A stretch of 64,000 nt of DNA from Galbula dea. Taxonomy: Eukaryota; Chordata; Aves; Piciformes; Galbulidae. Below, piece by piece: positions 46,801-59,160 of this stretch (position 1 is the stretch's first letter; every line of letters starts with the position of its first letter). The position numbers were made by a program, and so were the translations under genes. The DNA is taken from NCBI GenBank assembly GCA_013399015.1, contig VWZX01006809.1, forward strand, positions 475,501 to 539,500, in the 5' to 3' direction. The notes beneath the pieces were generated by a model. It did no database searches and was not told where the DNA came from. It saw only the letters and a list, made by a program, of their open reading frames with translations.

Positions 46801-49800
46801 AAAAAGCAAGATTTCCAAAGGCACCAAGAGCAGTTTATAAATGGAAGCTAGGTGCCTAAGGAGTGTTGCCCCTTTGCATATAGATCCCATAATCTTTGCA
46901 ATTAGTTATGTACATAGGGCTACCAGTATATGCAAAAATGAATGCAGCCATTGTAATAAATCTGGGAGTTCTGCCAGAGCAACTGCTATACAATCAGATA
47001 CATTCTTTCTCTGAGAGATTCTTTTTCTTCAAATATGTAGTCAAATTTTACCTTGACTAAAGAAATCTTCAGATTTCTCAGACAAAAACCATGCTTTTAT
47101 AGTGCAAAAGAATATCAGCCAGACCTGTTTTCCCACAGGGACTAGAACTGGTAGAAAGCACCAGTTTTCAAGGAGATACCTAGTTTAGTGTGAGAATGTT
47201 ATTCTACTAAAATGATCTGATAAAATCAAGTTAGTCAACCTGCTCTAAGGAACCCTGTCTATATAAAAACATTTTTATTAAACACTCCATAGTGTTTATT
47301 AGGGTACAGGAATGATGTTTAAAATAATTTCCTTTAAACAATGTAATAAAGTCTGGAGGGAGTGGTGGACAGGATTTAAGAAGAGTTGTTGTCAGAGAGG
47401 TAAGTTTCAACACTGTAAGAAGCCACCCATGGATCATCCCAACTTTCTTTAGCAGGAGGGTTTGTCACCTCTATTGGCAGTCACTACTTTCCAGGTCCTA
47501 TTTTGCTCTTCACTGGCTTTTCTCCCAAAACACTTGTAAAAAAAATTTCCCATGGTAAGGCTTTTTATTAAGAAAAACAACCTTTTAGATCATTGTTTAT
47601 TAGAATATGCTTGACAATTTGTACCATTCAGTGACAAGAAAAGAATGATGAGGACTAGGAGGCATTTCAATGAACTGCTGAATGACAGCAGAACTCATCA
47701 AACTCTCTTTGAACTTTATCTTTCCGTTATAATTCAGGCAAAGTGATGGCCACGCAAATTAGTTCATAAAGCACTTAGTGTTGCAAATGAATGTTGACAC
47801 TTTACTGGTAGAAAGTAGCAACTATTCTCATATTTGCAGGGATCTGTTATGCTGCCATTAGCCATGATAATTCTTATTAATATTTTAAAGATTTCTTTCC
47901 ATTAGCCTACATTTAGATACTTATGTCAGCCAAGGAATGATTTCCAAGTGATTTGGGGTGACAACATATACATTGTGTTTCACTAGCACAGGCATAAACT
48001 CAACAGTGAAAATCTCATGGTCATGAACAGTTAAAAGAGAAATGTTCTTAAGCTACATCTTTCTTGGTGTTTGATATAGATAGAGTCTTAAAAGTTAATG
48101 ACAGAAAAGATCTCAGCCAAGATTTTGAAGAGTGATAATTAAAAGGAGGCTGCTAATTGTGCTAAGCATGAGTGCATATTTAATCAAATGAAATAAACAC
48201 CACAGAGTTTTTTTTCAGAATCTAGTACCCTCCATTAAATTTTACAAAGTTGATTTTAAAGTTAGTTGCAACAGAAATCAGTCTATTAGTATCCAACACT
48301 TGGGAGCCTAACTTTTAAAAGCATTTGACCTTGTCAGACTAATAACTTATTGTCATTCGGTTGTACCTTTCATTCTTATTTTGTGGTGATTTTGAAGGCA
48401 CTAGTGAGACACTTTGTGTTCACTAAGGGATTTGGTAAACTGTGGAATAAGTTGGTTCTCAGAGTTCACAGCCACAACAGTGACATTTCCTCAAATATCT
48501 GAAGTTGCTTAAGGGTAATAATCCTTGACATGACACTTCACTGCATGTGAAATGTGTGCCCTGTGTTGGCTGGGAACTCATGGAAAACCCTGGAAAGGGG
48601 CACGGGCACAGAGCAATTGTTTCTTGGGTAGAGCAGTTGCTGCTTCCATGGAATATCTCAAAGAAAGTAAGCAGTGCCATCAAAAATGCTTTTTGAATTT
48701 GCATTCATTTTAGTACAACATATTTCTGCAATTACAGACATTAAAAATGCAGAACATCTATTATTTCTGCATCAGTAAAGCTGCTATAATTTTGTAGTTT
48801 CTCACTACAAGTACCAATTTTGGGTTTTAACAGTAAAATAGAGGGAAGGGCAATTTTAGATTGTTATCTGTCATGATAACAAAGCTGAGAGAAAGCAGCA
48901 AAACACACCCTAGAAGCTGGGTGAATGACTGGGGAGTGAAGTTGCATCAAGCTATGCCCTGTTCTGGCTCTACTTGAGAGCAGAACCCCTGTTACCAAGT
49001 TCAAGATCATCTCCATGCACTGCAGTCCTTGCTACACAGATATATGCCAAGCTGAGCTAACTGAGGAAGGGGTCAAGGAGCAAAGTGCATGGGACAAAAA
49101 GAAGAAAGATCAAAGTAAAGAAACTCAGCATAAACTTGTTAACCTAACAGATAACAAGGAACTAAATATAATATTTTTATATGAAGGAGTTTGCCATGTT
49201 ATGGCTGATTGACAGCATATATTTTACTAGATAAAAAAAGAGCCTGATGGAAAGAACTTCAAGGGATATCAGGGCAGCCTCCATTACAGCTGATACAGTT
49301 TTATCACTCTTAGATGACACAATCTGTATGTTCCATAGAAGTAGACAAGGATGTTTTGTGTCCTAAAAACAAGGGATAACAAAATGTCTTACACTAATTT
49401 GTGTCAAATGCTTTGCAAGTGCCTGGACATTATTTGCTTTATGAACTACAGGATTGTCATTTGACAAAAGCATAACCTGAGGGCACAAACAAATCCAAGC
49501 CAACAGCTGTGACCATTGCTTCCATGCCATACTTTGTTTGGTAGCCCAGCTGAAGACTGCAGATGATGTTTCCAGAGCTAAGGAGTATGCAAACAGTCAT
49601 TTGAGGAAATTATATTCTGCATCCTGAAAAATCAGGACAGAGGCATAAAAAATGACAGAAGATTATAGCCTGTTTTTTAGAAGTATGTGCAAGTAGGTGG
49701 GGGGCTGCACTGGGCCCAGAGTGAAATAACCTGACATGCAGCTAAAGTATTCTTAATTGTTCAACTCAGTAAAATCTATTCAAGGTTTCTGTACCAACCT

Positions 49801-51110
49801 CTCCTATTAGGAAAAGGTTTGCAGGCCATGTTACATCAAAATTTCCATTTCTTTCTCCTTTTTAAAAGTTATTTTCTCATTTTGAAAGTACATATTTCCC
49901 CAGTTTCCTGAGTGCCATGAGTCCTTGTGGTCTAATAGTTAGGGTTCCAAACAGAGGCAGAGTTCATCCACAGATAACCAGTTACTGGCAGACCAGTTGC
50001 ATTATATACATTATGGTCAGAGAAAATGCTGAATTTTTAGAGCATCATACAGAAGGAACTAAATGAAGATTACCATTTTTAGATGACTCTCTTTCTCATG
50101 ATTAGCACACAAAATGGAACAGGCACAAATGAAAGGACTGAAATAACATGCTATATAAGCCTGTTAGTTCCTCTGACAAGAACAAGTGTGATTTCTCTAT
50201 CCTTTTAGATGCAGAGAAGGGACCTGAATGTTTGTTTCCAACAAACCATATAAATTCTCTAACAACAGTGGTACAAGTAGAAAAAGAAGTAAAGAAAGCA
50301 TAGAAAAAATTTGGGGGAAAATTACTGATATCCCCACCTCTTTCCAAAAACATTTAAGTGTACACTAGGTACTGAATTTCACCCTTGCCTATGAAGCCTT
50401 CTCTTGTTTAACCAGGGAGGGTATTTTCCTACTGAAGCATGAGTATTTTACTTTCAAGTACTTGAAACTTCCAAAGCTTGTACAAGGATATACCAGAAGA
50501 TTCCACATTATAGGAAGATGTATAATGTAAAAACGTCTCCAGTTTGTTGCTGGTTCTGTTTTCTCTTGATTTACTTCCTCAGGCAACATCTAAATGACAA
50601 ATAATCTGCAGGCATAACTATAAAATAGAAAGAAAATTAATTAAAAACCTTCATCTTCTCTCATGTTCATAAATCTCAATTTCAAAATTTCCTAACACTT
50701 TCATGTGCACTCTGTTTACTTCAGTTGTTATTTTTCACTTTCTCTTGGAAAAAGGTGGATTAAGGACTGCACAAAAAGAATCTAGCTCTCACTTACTTAA
50801 ACTTTAAAAAATAGCTCATAATGGCTATAAAGTCCTCTGCCATTGGATATATAGCACCACTCTGCCACTTTTTCTTATTAATTATTTCCTTTTGAATAGA
50901 AATCAGAGAATCCAGATGTCTGAACGTGAGAGATCTTAGCTGTGGCATTTGGATCCTTCACAGATTCCAAAAGTAAGCCTGCTATTGGCACTTAAACTGA
51001 ATCACACTCCAGCTGAGTATTTATACTACCTTTGGCTAGCTCTGTTCTTGTGCATTTATTAATAAGCCAGTATGCTTACATTTTGACTCGGGAATACTCT
51101 GTGCACTTTG

Positions 51111-51180
51111 GAAGAAATCCTATCCCCATTGAAGTCCATGGGAGTTTTGCCATCAGCTACGAGAGAGACAGGATTTTATT
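51111..51180 (+). repeat. Old palindromic interspersed repeat, copy 1
   Basis: GAAGTCCATGGGAGTTTTGC followed by CATCAGC, with GAAATCCTATCCCC before it and ACAGGATTTTATTC after it. It shares the core and flanking order with 61745-61820. The arms GAAGTCxATGG and CCATxxxCTxC are imperfectly palindromic. The family was not identified. Confidence 0.6.
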
Positions 51181-54100
51181 CTTTGAGTTTTTGTTCACAG
51201 AGAGGGATAGAGCTAGCCCTAGGCAGACTCTTCAGAAACCTTTCAGTCCAGTAAGCCTTCATTACTTACCCATTAAAACAATCTGCTGAGAGAAGAGGCT
51301 AAGATAAAAACTCCCAGTTGCTCTGTCTTTATATTATGATCACACTCATAGATCTCTGATTTGGACAAGGGTTGGCACAGAACATCCTCAGACTGAGGCC
51401 CTTAAACCACTCACAGAATGGGTGACAGCAGGTAAAGGCTACCAAAATACAAACTCTGGCTCAAAGTTACAGTCAAGGTCTATTGGGTTCACAGCTCTAC
51501 CAGATCCTTTTGGCTAAAACCAGTCATGTGCCATGTGCCATGGACCCTCCCAGTGGTGGGTTTGCATTTCTGCTCCCTTTCAACACTATGTGGAAGCCAT
51601 GATTATTAATAGTTAAATATGTATCATTAAAAAAAAAAAGAAACCCAGTGAACTCAGACATTTTAAACTTGAATTCATCATGTATTTTATAAGCTCTTCA
51701 TAGCCTTTTCAAGACAGAAAACTTTTCCTGGAAAACCTTCCACAGGTTTAAGAAGAATTTCTTGTTAGCATATTCTAATAGAAAGCAAAGTATTTTGAGA
51801 GTGGACTTCTTTCTTCTTTAATCTTAAATCACTGCTTTCCATGAAAAAGGAATGAAAAGGGCTGAGAAAACTTCTGTGTACTTTTCGGTGTCCTGGTTAT
51901 TTTGCCAAAGAAATCTAGGGCAAATTTATTTTAGTTAAACATTCATTTGGTGGCCACTGTTTCTACAGAAGTTATTCTGCTAACCTCACCATTAACCATT
52001 TGTTTCTCTGAATGCCAGTAAATGCCACACTATTCATCTACAACAAGGTCTAAGGCTGTTAAAGACAAATTGCAGAACTAATTTTTGTGGTTCAAAATCT
52101 TGGGTTTTGCAGCTCATTATAATTTAGGCCATGAACCATTCCCACTGCTCTATAGTGAATTATAAAACATAGCAATCCCTTTTACCCCGAAGTAATAATA
52201 TGCAAGGTATACAGCTATATTTTTTCTTTCATGTGGTTGATTGTTTATCTAGTAGGAATAGAATGAAGGTTTAGTTGAACCACCAAGTTACCAGAGTAAC
52301 TATCCACGTGTTTACTCCTAGCTTGCAGCAAATGAAGCCCAACATCAGGTTAAGTGCACTTCTCATTAGGGCTAAGCATATGTATGTCAACATCTTGATC
52401 AGCTTAGCTGACATGAAATAAATTTTGAAGCCGGGATAAATAGTTTATATCTGAGTTTAAAGCTGAACAGTAATATTAAGGTTTTATTTTTTTATTTTAA
52501 TAAATATGGTATTTTATCATGGATTTCTGAAAGGGACAAGCATATGCTTACAATCTTTGTGATCTGTCTGCACTTTACATCTACTGCTCCTCAAAGCTGC
52601 ATAAGTTTTAACCCATTTGGACTACTGGTATAGTGCAAAGTTCTGTCTGTCTATACATTTAGCTTTCTTTTTATAAGTTACAGGGCAATCTGATTAAAAA
52701 ACCAGTAATATATTTTAAATTTCCATTAAAAATTGCTTTTCATTCTTTTTTGTCAGTTCTCTCTGACATTGCTTCAAGCATGTTTTGTGGAGCCTTCTTT
52801 TTTCTACTTTGCCCACTGTCAGCAGTTATCTGACACTGGTGTCCTATCTTGTCATATGAAGTTATTATTTAGAGCTGGCACATTTTGTCCACTTTTGCAT
52901 TCCTTCTGTGTATCTTCTCTTCTGATTAATCCTTCTCTGTGGATTCACATGAAAACTGGGGGAGAGCTCAGTACTGCTTATTGCTCTCTCCACAGATCCA
53001 GGCAGAATGGATTCTGAGGAAACCATGGAAGTGGTAATGAATGGTCAATACATTCCCACTAGGAAAAATATTATGTAAGGAATTATGAGGATGGAGATAA
53101 ATTCATATTAATTTTCAAATATTTCCTAACTATGATATTCTTTTAGAATACCATTGGTTTTGTCTTTGCCACACATTGACAGTAAAGAGCTTAAGTGGTG
53201 GCCAATGGCCAAACTAGAAAAAAAAAATGAGATTCATGGAGCTTACTCAGTCACCTAGGCTGAGCTGGCAAATCTTTCCAGATCCACCTAGTCAGTAGAA
53301 AGCTGTACTTTCTTCCTAGGCATTAATCATGCTATACCTTTACAAGTAGGTACTGCAGATCCAAAAGAGTGGACATGCAGAGCAAAACTTCATGATGAGG
53401 ATCCAGTAGCCATAGTATGCACTTTTTGTGAACTTCAGACTAGTTTTGATCTGGTCCCACAGATAATACAAGTTAGGACTCGAGAGTTTAAGGTGCACAC
53501 CTGGTTTAATCTCATTTGAAGTTAATCCAGTATGTACATGCTAAAACAGCTCTCTAATGTGAATCAAAGCAGAGTAAATGTGAGGTTTGCTTTAGGAGCA
53601 CATGCTGGATCCAGATTATGAAGTGAACGCAGTTGCATCTTCAGATCATCTGAAGTTATTCACTCCTTTTCTGAGTACCTATGTGCATCACAACCTACTT
53701 CTCATTCCCTTATCTCTTCATCATAATAGAGATAGCTTGAACAACAGCTTAAAGGAGTGTCTTTTATCTCCTTTCACCCCTACAACACTGTCAGCTGTCA
53801 CTGGAAAGTTTAGCTGTTTCTCTTCTTCCTTGACTCTTCAATACTTTGGTTATTTCTCATTAATTTTTTGCTTTTATTTTATGTACTTTGGAAAGCAAAA
53901 GAGTTAAAGTGTCTCTTCCACTAAAGAACACATAAGATTAAGCATCACTTCTCAGAAAGTGCTGTTTTAAGCAGAGGTTAATTCAAGGAATCAGTGCTTT
54001 AACACTATTATTACTGTCTCCCTAGAAATTAAAAAGATGGTGCTAGCCTGTCAATGTTACTTTTGTGAGAAACAGAATTTAGCCTTGTGTTCTTTGCTTG

Positions 54101-56327
54101 CTCAAGACTTCTTATCTAGGTAGGAATTTTGACTGAGCTTGAAATGACGGTCTATGCTCCACAGATAAATAGCTGAGTAAAAGTAAAACTAAAATGTTCT
54201 TCAAATTTACTTACTAAGTTATCTAATAAGAGGAATGGTGACTGGTTTACATTGCAATTTTGTCTGTCAGCTAGTCATCTGAAAGCTGAGCAATGTCAGA
54301 TGGAACATATATGGACCGAGGAGGGTCTGGAAACTCTGACTTCTGTTTCCTGGACAGTTGGTTTAACTCTCTAAACTGTTGTACACAAGCCTGATGCTTC
54401 CTCCAGCTGTACTTTTAGATGAAACTGTCTGTGAATGCTGTCCACGTGTGTTAGAGGTGCCAAGAGACCACTGATTGAACTGATCTCCCAAAAAAGTTGA
54501 TGTTGAAATGCCTTCTTTGTAAATCATAAACAACCTTAAGGGAGAGAGCAGCACTAAGGAGCCAAGACTCTGATTCTTCAGGGAACATAAACACTTTGGC
54601 ACTAAATTAAATTTTCATAATAATAATAAGCACCCACAAAACCCTAGGTGCCCAAATAAGATATAAATACAAACAACTCTAATGAACTCAGTTGCCCCAA
54701 ATCCTAACTGCATATGCCCAAAAGTCTTTCTTTTACCTTGCCTTTTGAAAACAAATGGATGAAATTCAGGCTTCGTGTCAGCCCAATGCACTTGCATGCA
54801 CAGTACTCTACACTATCTCCCTGCAAAACAGGTGCATTAAAAATAACCAGACAAGTTTGAACACTGGCAATTAACAAATTAGGAATATTTCTGAAATTTA
54901 TACCTGGGCTGCTTTTTTAGGGAAAGGGAAAAAGAACACTGATTTAAAAAGACCTTATGCTTCTTTTTCTAATCTAAAATAACTAAAACCAATGAAAGGA
55001 GAACAGTGGCTAGGGCTATTCTTCCAAAAGCATTTAAGAAACTTGTGATACATAAAGGTTCCTAATGGGAATACCAGCTTATGCCACTACTTCCAGCAAT
55101 CTCATTCATGTCACTTGTACTTCACTGCCTCTTCCAGGCCCAGTTCCCTTAAAAATTCTAACTTTTAAAACTACATCTAAAGGTTTGTTTACTTGACTGA
55201 AAAATGAACAGGAGAAATTTATGAATATATCACGTGCATTTTCTCTGCTTTTCCTGGGGGGCAATGGGGAAAGTTCACATGAAAACAAATACAATACAGT
55301 CTGAATTTTTTATCTGCTTTTAGTTTTTCAAAAAGTGTGTCATAGTACATCTGGCATTACTGTTGGCACATATGAAATTGTTTTCCTAGCCAAAAGGTAC
55401 CTTTTTATTGTTTATATTTAACTTCTGTGTCTGAGCAAAATTCAAATATTGCTATAAAACTAGGATTAATTAGAATTACTGAAAGAAAAAGACTTTTTCC
55501 CTCTATTAAGGTAATTTCTTTATTCACATAAATTAGAGCATTCATTTGCTGTAAAGGAGTGGTTCCTTCTGCATTTAAGAGTACTTTTATATGACTAAAT
55601 TCAAATTCTTTCTTTGTTTTTCTGTTACTAAGTCAATGAGCTCACTGCCACGCAGCAGACGTATTTATTGTGCTGTGCAAAGGTTGCAGCCAACAGAGAC
55701 TTGTTATGTGCAAAGTCCAGGTATCTGGGATCTTAGCAATTAAAGCATGGTATTTCTTGTTGCTTCTTTATAATCCAAATGGGTTCAGATAGAACAACTT
55801 CTTTATAACTTCTCTGATAAGGACTGGGGTAAACAGGAGATACACACAGACACTGGTTTCAGGCTTGAGTTCATTCACTCACTGACACCAGTTCTAACCT
55901 ACATGCACAATACTGATAAACACTGGTAGAGTCAGCACTGTTGATAAGACTCCTGCTCTCTGTACAAATACTGCACAGGTCTTGCAGTTGAAAAAAGCCA
56001 CAAGAGTGCTTGTCAAAGTTGTTTTTGGCTGAGTCTACTATACTGTACGTGCACCTACGCAGTCTAACTTATCTGAGCTTCTCCAAGATCATACAGTAGA
56101 CAGGAAACATCAGGAAATAGTGTTGTAGTCTCTTCAATGAAACTGAACCAATATAACTAGGACAGTTTCATTGTTTTGCCATTAACTAGAGATCACAAGT
56201 ACTTCTCTCATGTCATTCTCCACTGTATGATAAATCTATGAAGGGGGGAAAAAAAATCACCTGTGTACAGGTCCATAAATGATGGCAGATGAGCATTGAA
56301 CGGTTGATCCCCTTTACTGGTTAGATC

Positions 56328-57310
56328 ACAAAATCATACAGAAAATGAGGCTGGTAGAGATCTCAGGAGGCCATCTAGTCCAGCTGACTTCAAAGTTAGA
56401 TCACATTGCTTAGGACTGTGTTCATCTGACTTGTGAATACTCTTCAATGAAGATTCTGCAACCTCTCTGGGAAACCTTTGCTACCATTTGATCAATCTCT
56501 CTATGGAAGACTTTCTTTTTTGTACCTAACTGGAAACTCCCTTGTTGCACTTTATCTCCTTCAGCTTTCCACTATTCAGCCCTGAGAAGCATGTGGTTCC
56601 ATTTTCTCTAATATGTACCTGTAAGGTAGCTGGACATAGCAACAAGCTTACCCTATAGCACTCTTTCCCCTAAGGCTGAACAAACCCAGCTCTCTCACCT
56701 CACATGTCATGTGCTCTAGACTCCTATCATGTCAGCTTTCCACTAGCCTCTCTCCAGTCTGGCAACGTCTTTCTTCCACTTCAGAGCCCCAGGACTGGAT
56801 GCAGGATCCCAGGTACAGTTTTAAGAGTGTGCAGTACAGAGGAATAATCATTTCCCTAGACTTTCTAGCTACTCCCTTGCTCATACAGCTTCTGATAAGG
56901 TGGGCCTTCAAGCTGACATGTGTTCAGCTTGTCTACTAGTTTCTGTTTTCTGCAGGGATGTTTTTATCAAGACTTCAACTTGTTCTATTACACTACTCTA
57001 CTCCAGATATAAGACCCTGTACTTAGCTTTGTGGAGCTTTAAAAAGCTCCTGTCTGCCTATGCTGTAGCTTGTCAAAATCCTTCTTGGTAGCAGCCCTGC
57101 TCTCCCACATATATCACTTCCTCCTATTTGTTGTCACTCATGTACTTGCTAAAAGTGCTTTCTGTTCAGTCATCAAGGTTAACAAAGACGTTGAACAGTT
57201 TTGAGCCAGTTCCTGAGCCCCAAGGAAAGTCAATAGTAACCATCAATTAGACTTCTAACCCCTGACTGTTACTCTCTGAAGCACTGCAGTCTAGCCAAGT
57301 CTTCTCTGCT
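56328..57310 (-). mobile_element. Old, long CR1-type LINE relic
   Basis: On the plus strand, read as the reverse complement of CR1: a 3' tail remnant (CACAAAATCATACAGAAAAT), GCCATCTAGTCCAGCTGAC, CAACCTCTCTGGGAAACC, AGGCTGAACAAACCCAGCTC, CTCTCTCCAGTCTGGCAAC, and near 57180 GTTAACAAAGACGTTGAACA. The order matches avian CR1 ORF2 3' sequence over about 1 kb, but with heavy divergence. It is clearly older than the other copies here. Confidence 0.75.
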
Positions 57311-59037
57311 AGCATAGTCCCACATTACCCAGTACACAATTCCTCAGTCTGGTTTCAAGATGTTATGAAGGAATATTTTAAAACATTTCTATAGACTACA
57401 TAAACAATAGACATTTGTTGACACAATGCTTTCTTCCAGTACTTAACAAGTATCTGAAGACTTACTAAAATCAGTATTAAAAGTACAGAGGCCTCCTCTG
57501 CTAGTTTTAAAAAAACCCAAAACAACCAAAACATGTTTGGATACAAGTTATCATTACTTGCTTATTTTAAAGTATTCATTATAATGTCTGACATCTAACA
57601 TTTTCATCAGTTACTGTTGAAGTGGAAAATATTTGGGCATGGAATTACTGTAGAGTCACCTAGTACTCTTTCCAAAATGAAAATAACAATCTTTCTAAAG
57701 ATTTCTGCCTATTCTGCATGATTATTGGCAGCTCATCTTTGTAATGCTAGAAATTGACAAAAACCATTAACAGAAATCCTTTTAGTCCTGATGTAGTTAA
57801 AACTTCTAAAATTGTCTTTAAGTTCTCCAAACATGGTTTTCTCATCATGTCAGTTCACTTTCCTTAGAACCTTTCTTCACTGTCTAATCTCTCAGTTAAA
57901 ATCATCCTGTGAGTTCCCCCTTTCTGCATAATTGAACTCACTGTATTTGTCCCCCCCTTATATTTTCAGTCCTGTGTCATTGTTTTATATTTGGTTTTCC
58001 AGGACTTAGTATGCTATCATAATAATGTCAATTACCACTAATACTCTCCTATCTAAATTTGTAATTAATTGGCTTATGATTGTTCCCTAATTCAAGATGT
58101 TATGAGGATGCTTTAATACCAATAGAATCATGCCTCTAGTATTTTCCTTACACTGAAATCTCCATAAAAGTGCAGCTTCCTTTCTTCTCCTTCTGCAGTC
58201 TGAAAAAGCAAGACAGAAGGGCTATTCTTTTAAGCTCCACTGACAGTAGAAGCTCTGTGGAAGGCAGCAATAGTCACTGTCATGATCAGATGAAGACAGC
58301 TTATGCTGAAATCATAAGGCTGTAACAGCCTTATCTAACTATTTGTCTGGTCTGCTTCTACTGAAGACAGCTCATGCTGAAATCATAGGGCTGCAACAGC
58401 TTTATATGGCTATTTATCTGGTCTGCTTCTACTGCCTCCACTTCTTTCGATCTCACAGAAGCAGCCTGCTGGATATGCCTGCAGTAGAGCCCAGCAGACC
58501 ACTGATATGTATTGGAGACAGCTGACATTCTCTTTCCAGTCATGTGATAGGCATGTGGGTAGATCTGATGATTAATGAGGTACTGAGACAGTAGCATCTG
58601 AAGGTGAGGAAGAGAAGTACTGTCATCTGAACAGTTTGTGTGGACTCCTGCCTGTCTTTATCAACATTTTCAATTGAGCTGATGGAAGCCTTCTACTCCC
58701 AGTCACCATCTCTCTAAATTGCTCTTCTGGCATAGGCAGGAGTAGATTATGGGCAGCGAGCATGTGCCTGTGCTATACAGTTGTGGTGCAGTGCAACTCA
58801 TTACAGAATTCTGGCCTTTCAGAGAAGCCCTCAGAAATACACTGGAATTCACTGCTTTTCTGTGTTTGTAGTACCACTGATCATGTGACAGAAAAGATGT
58901 AACATCATATAGCTGGGGACAGTGGGGAAGAAGTACCTGATCATGACATTTAGGCATTACACAGTCAGAACAGCCATTCACAAGTATTCATTGTCACTTG
59001 CTTACAGAGCTGTTGACAACACAGATACAGTTATTAT
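57311..59037. other. Intergenic, no gene seen
   Basis: About 1.7 kb containing the 71-bp tandem duplication (58291-58432). Open frames are short and without motifs. Confidence 0.7.
58291..58432 (+). repeat. 71-bp tandem duplication
   Basis: Two head-to-tail units, 58291-58361 and 58362-58432. Both start TGAAGACAGC and end TCTGGTCTGCTTCTAC. They differ at 8 of 71 positions by my count (about 89% identity), with no gap. The overlapping 60-codon frame has no known motif. Confidence 0.9.
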
Positions 59038-59160
59038 TACACAGAATTACAGAATTATTAAGGTTGGAAGAGACCTTTAAGATCATCAAGTCCAACCACC
59101 AACCTATCACCACCATGCCACTAAACCATCTCCCTAAGCACCACATCTATATGTTTTATT
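59038..59160 (-). mobile_element. CR1 LINE 3' end, well preserved
   Basis: The plus strand reads ACACAGAATTACAGAATTAT, then AAGGTTGGAAGAGACCTTTA, AGATCATCAAGTCCAACCAC and CCACCATGCCACTAAACC. This is the canonical inverted CR1 terminus with its 8-bp-type tail, close to consensus, so it is one of the younger copies. Confidence 0.9.

Larger units (their letters stand above)
42796..56327. other. Long intergenic stretch, no gene seen
   Basis: About 13.5 kb without a recognised exon, RNA gene or long open frame. It contains a CR1 tail scrap (43846-43880) and one copy of an old palindromic interspersed repeat (51111-51180). The base composition is uniformly AT-rich with few CpGs. In human, an intestinal APOB enhancer lies far upstream (tens of kb), so a distal element could fall here or beyond. 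I could not locate one by eye. Confidence 0.65.

Noticed and set aside
52733..53017. 94-codon plus-strand frame
   Set aside because: No recognised domain or homology and no promoter or splice context; it is within chance length for this much AT-rich sequence.
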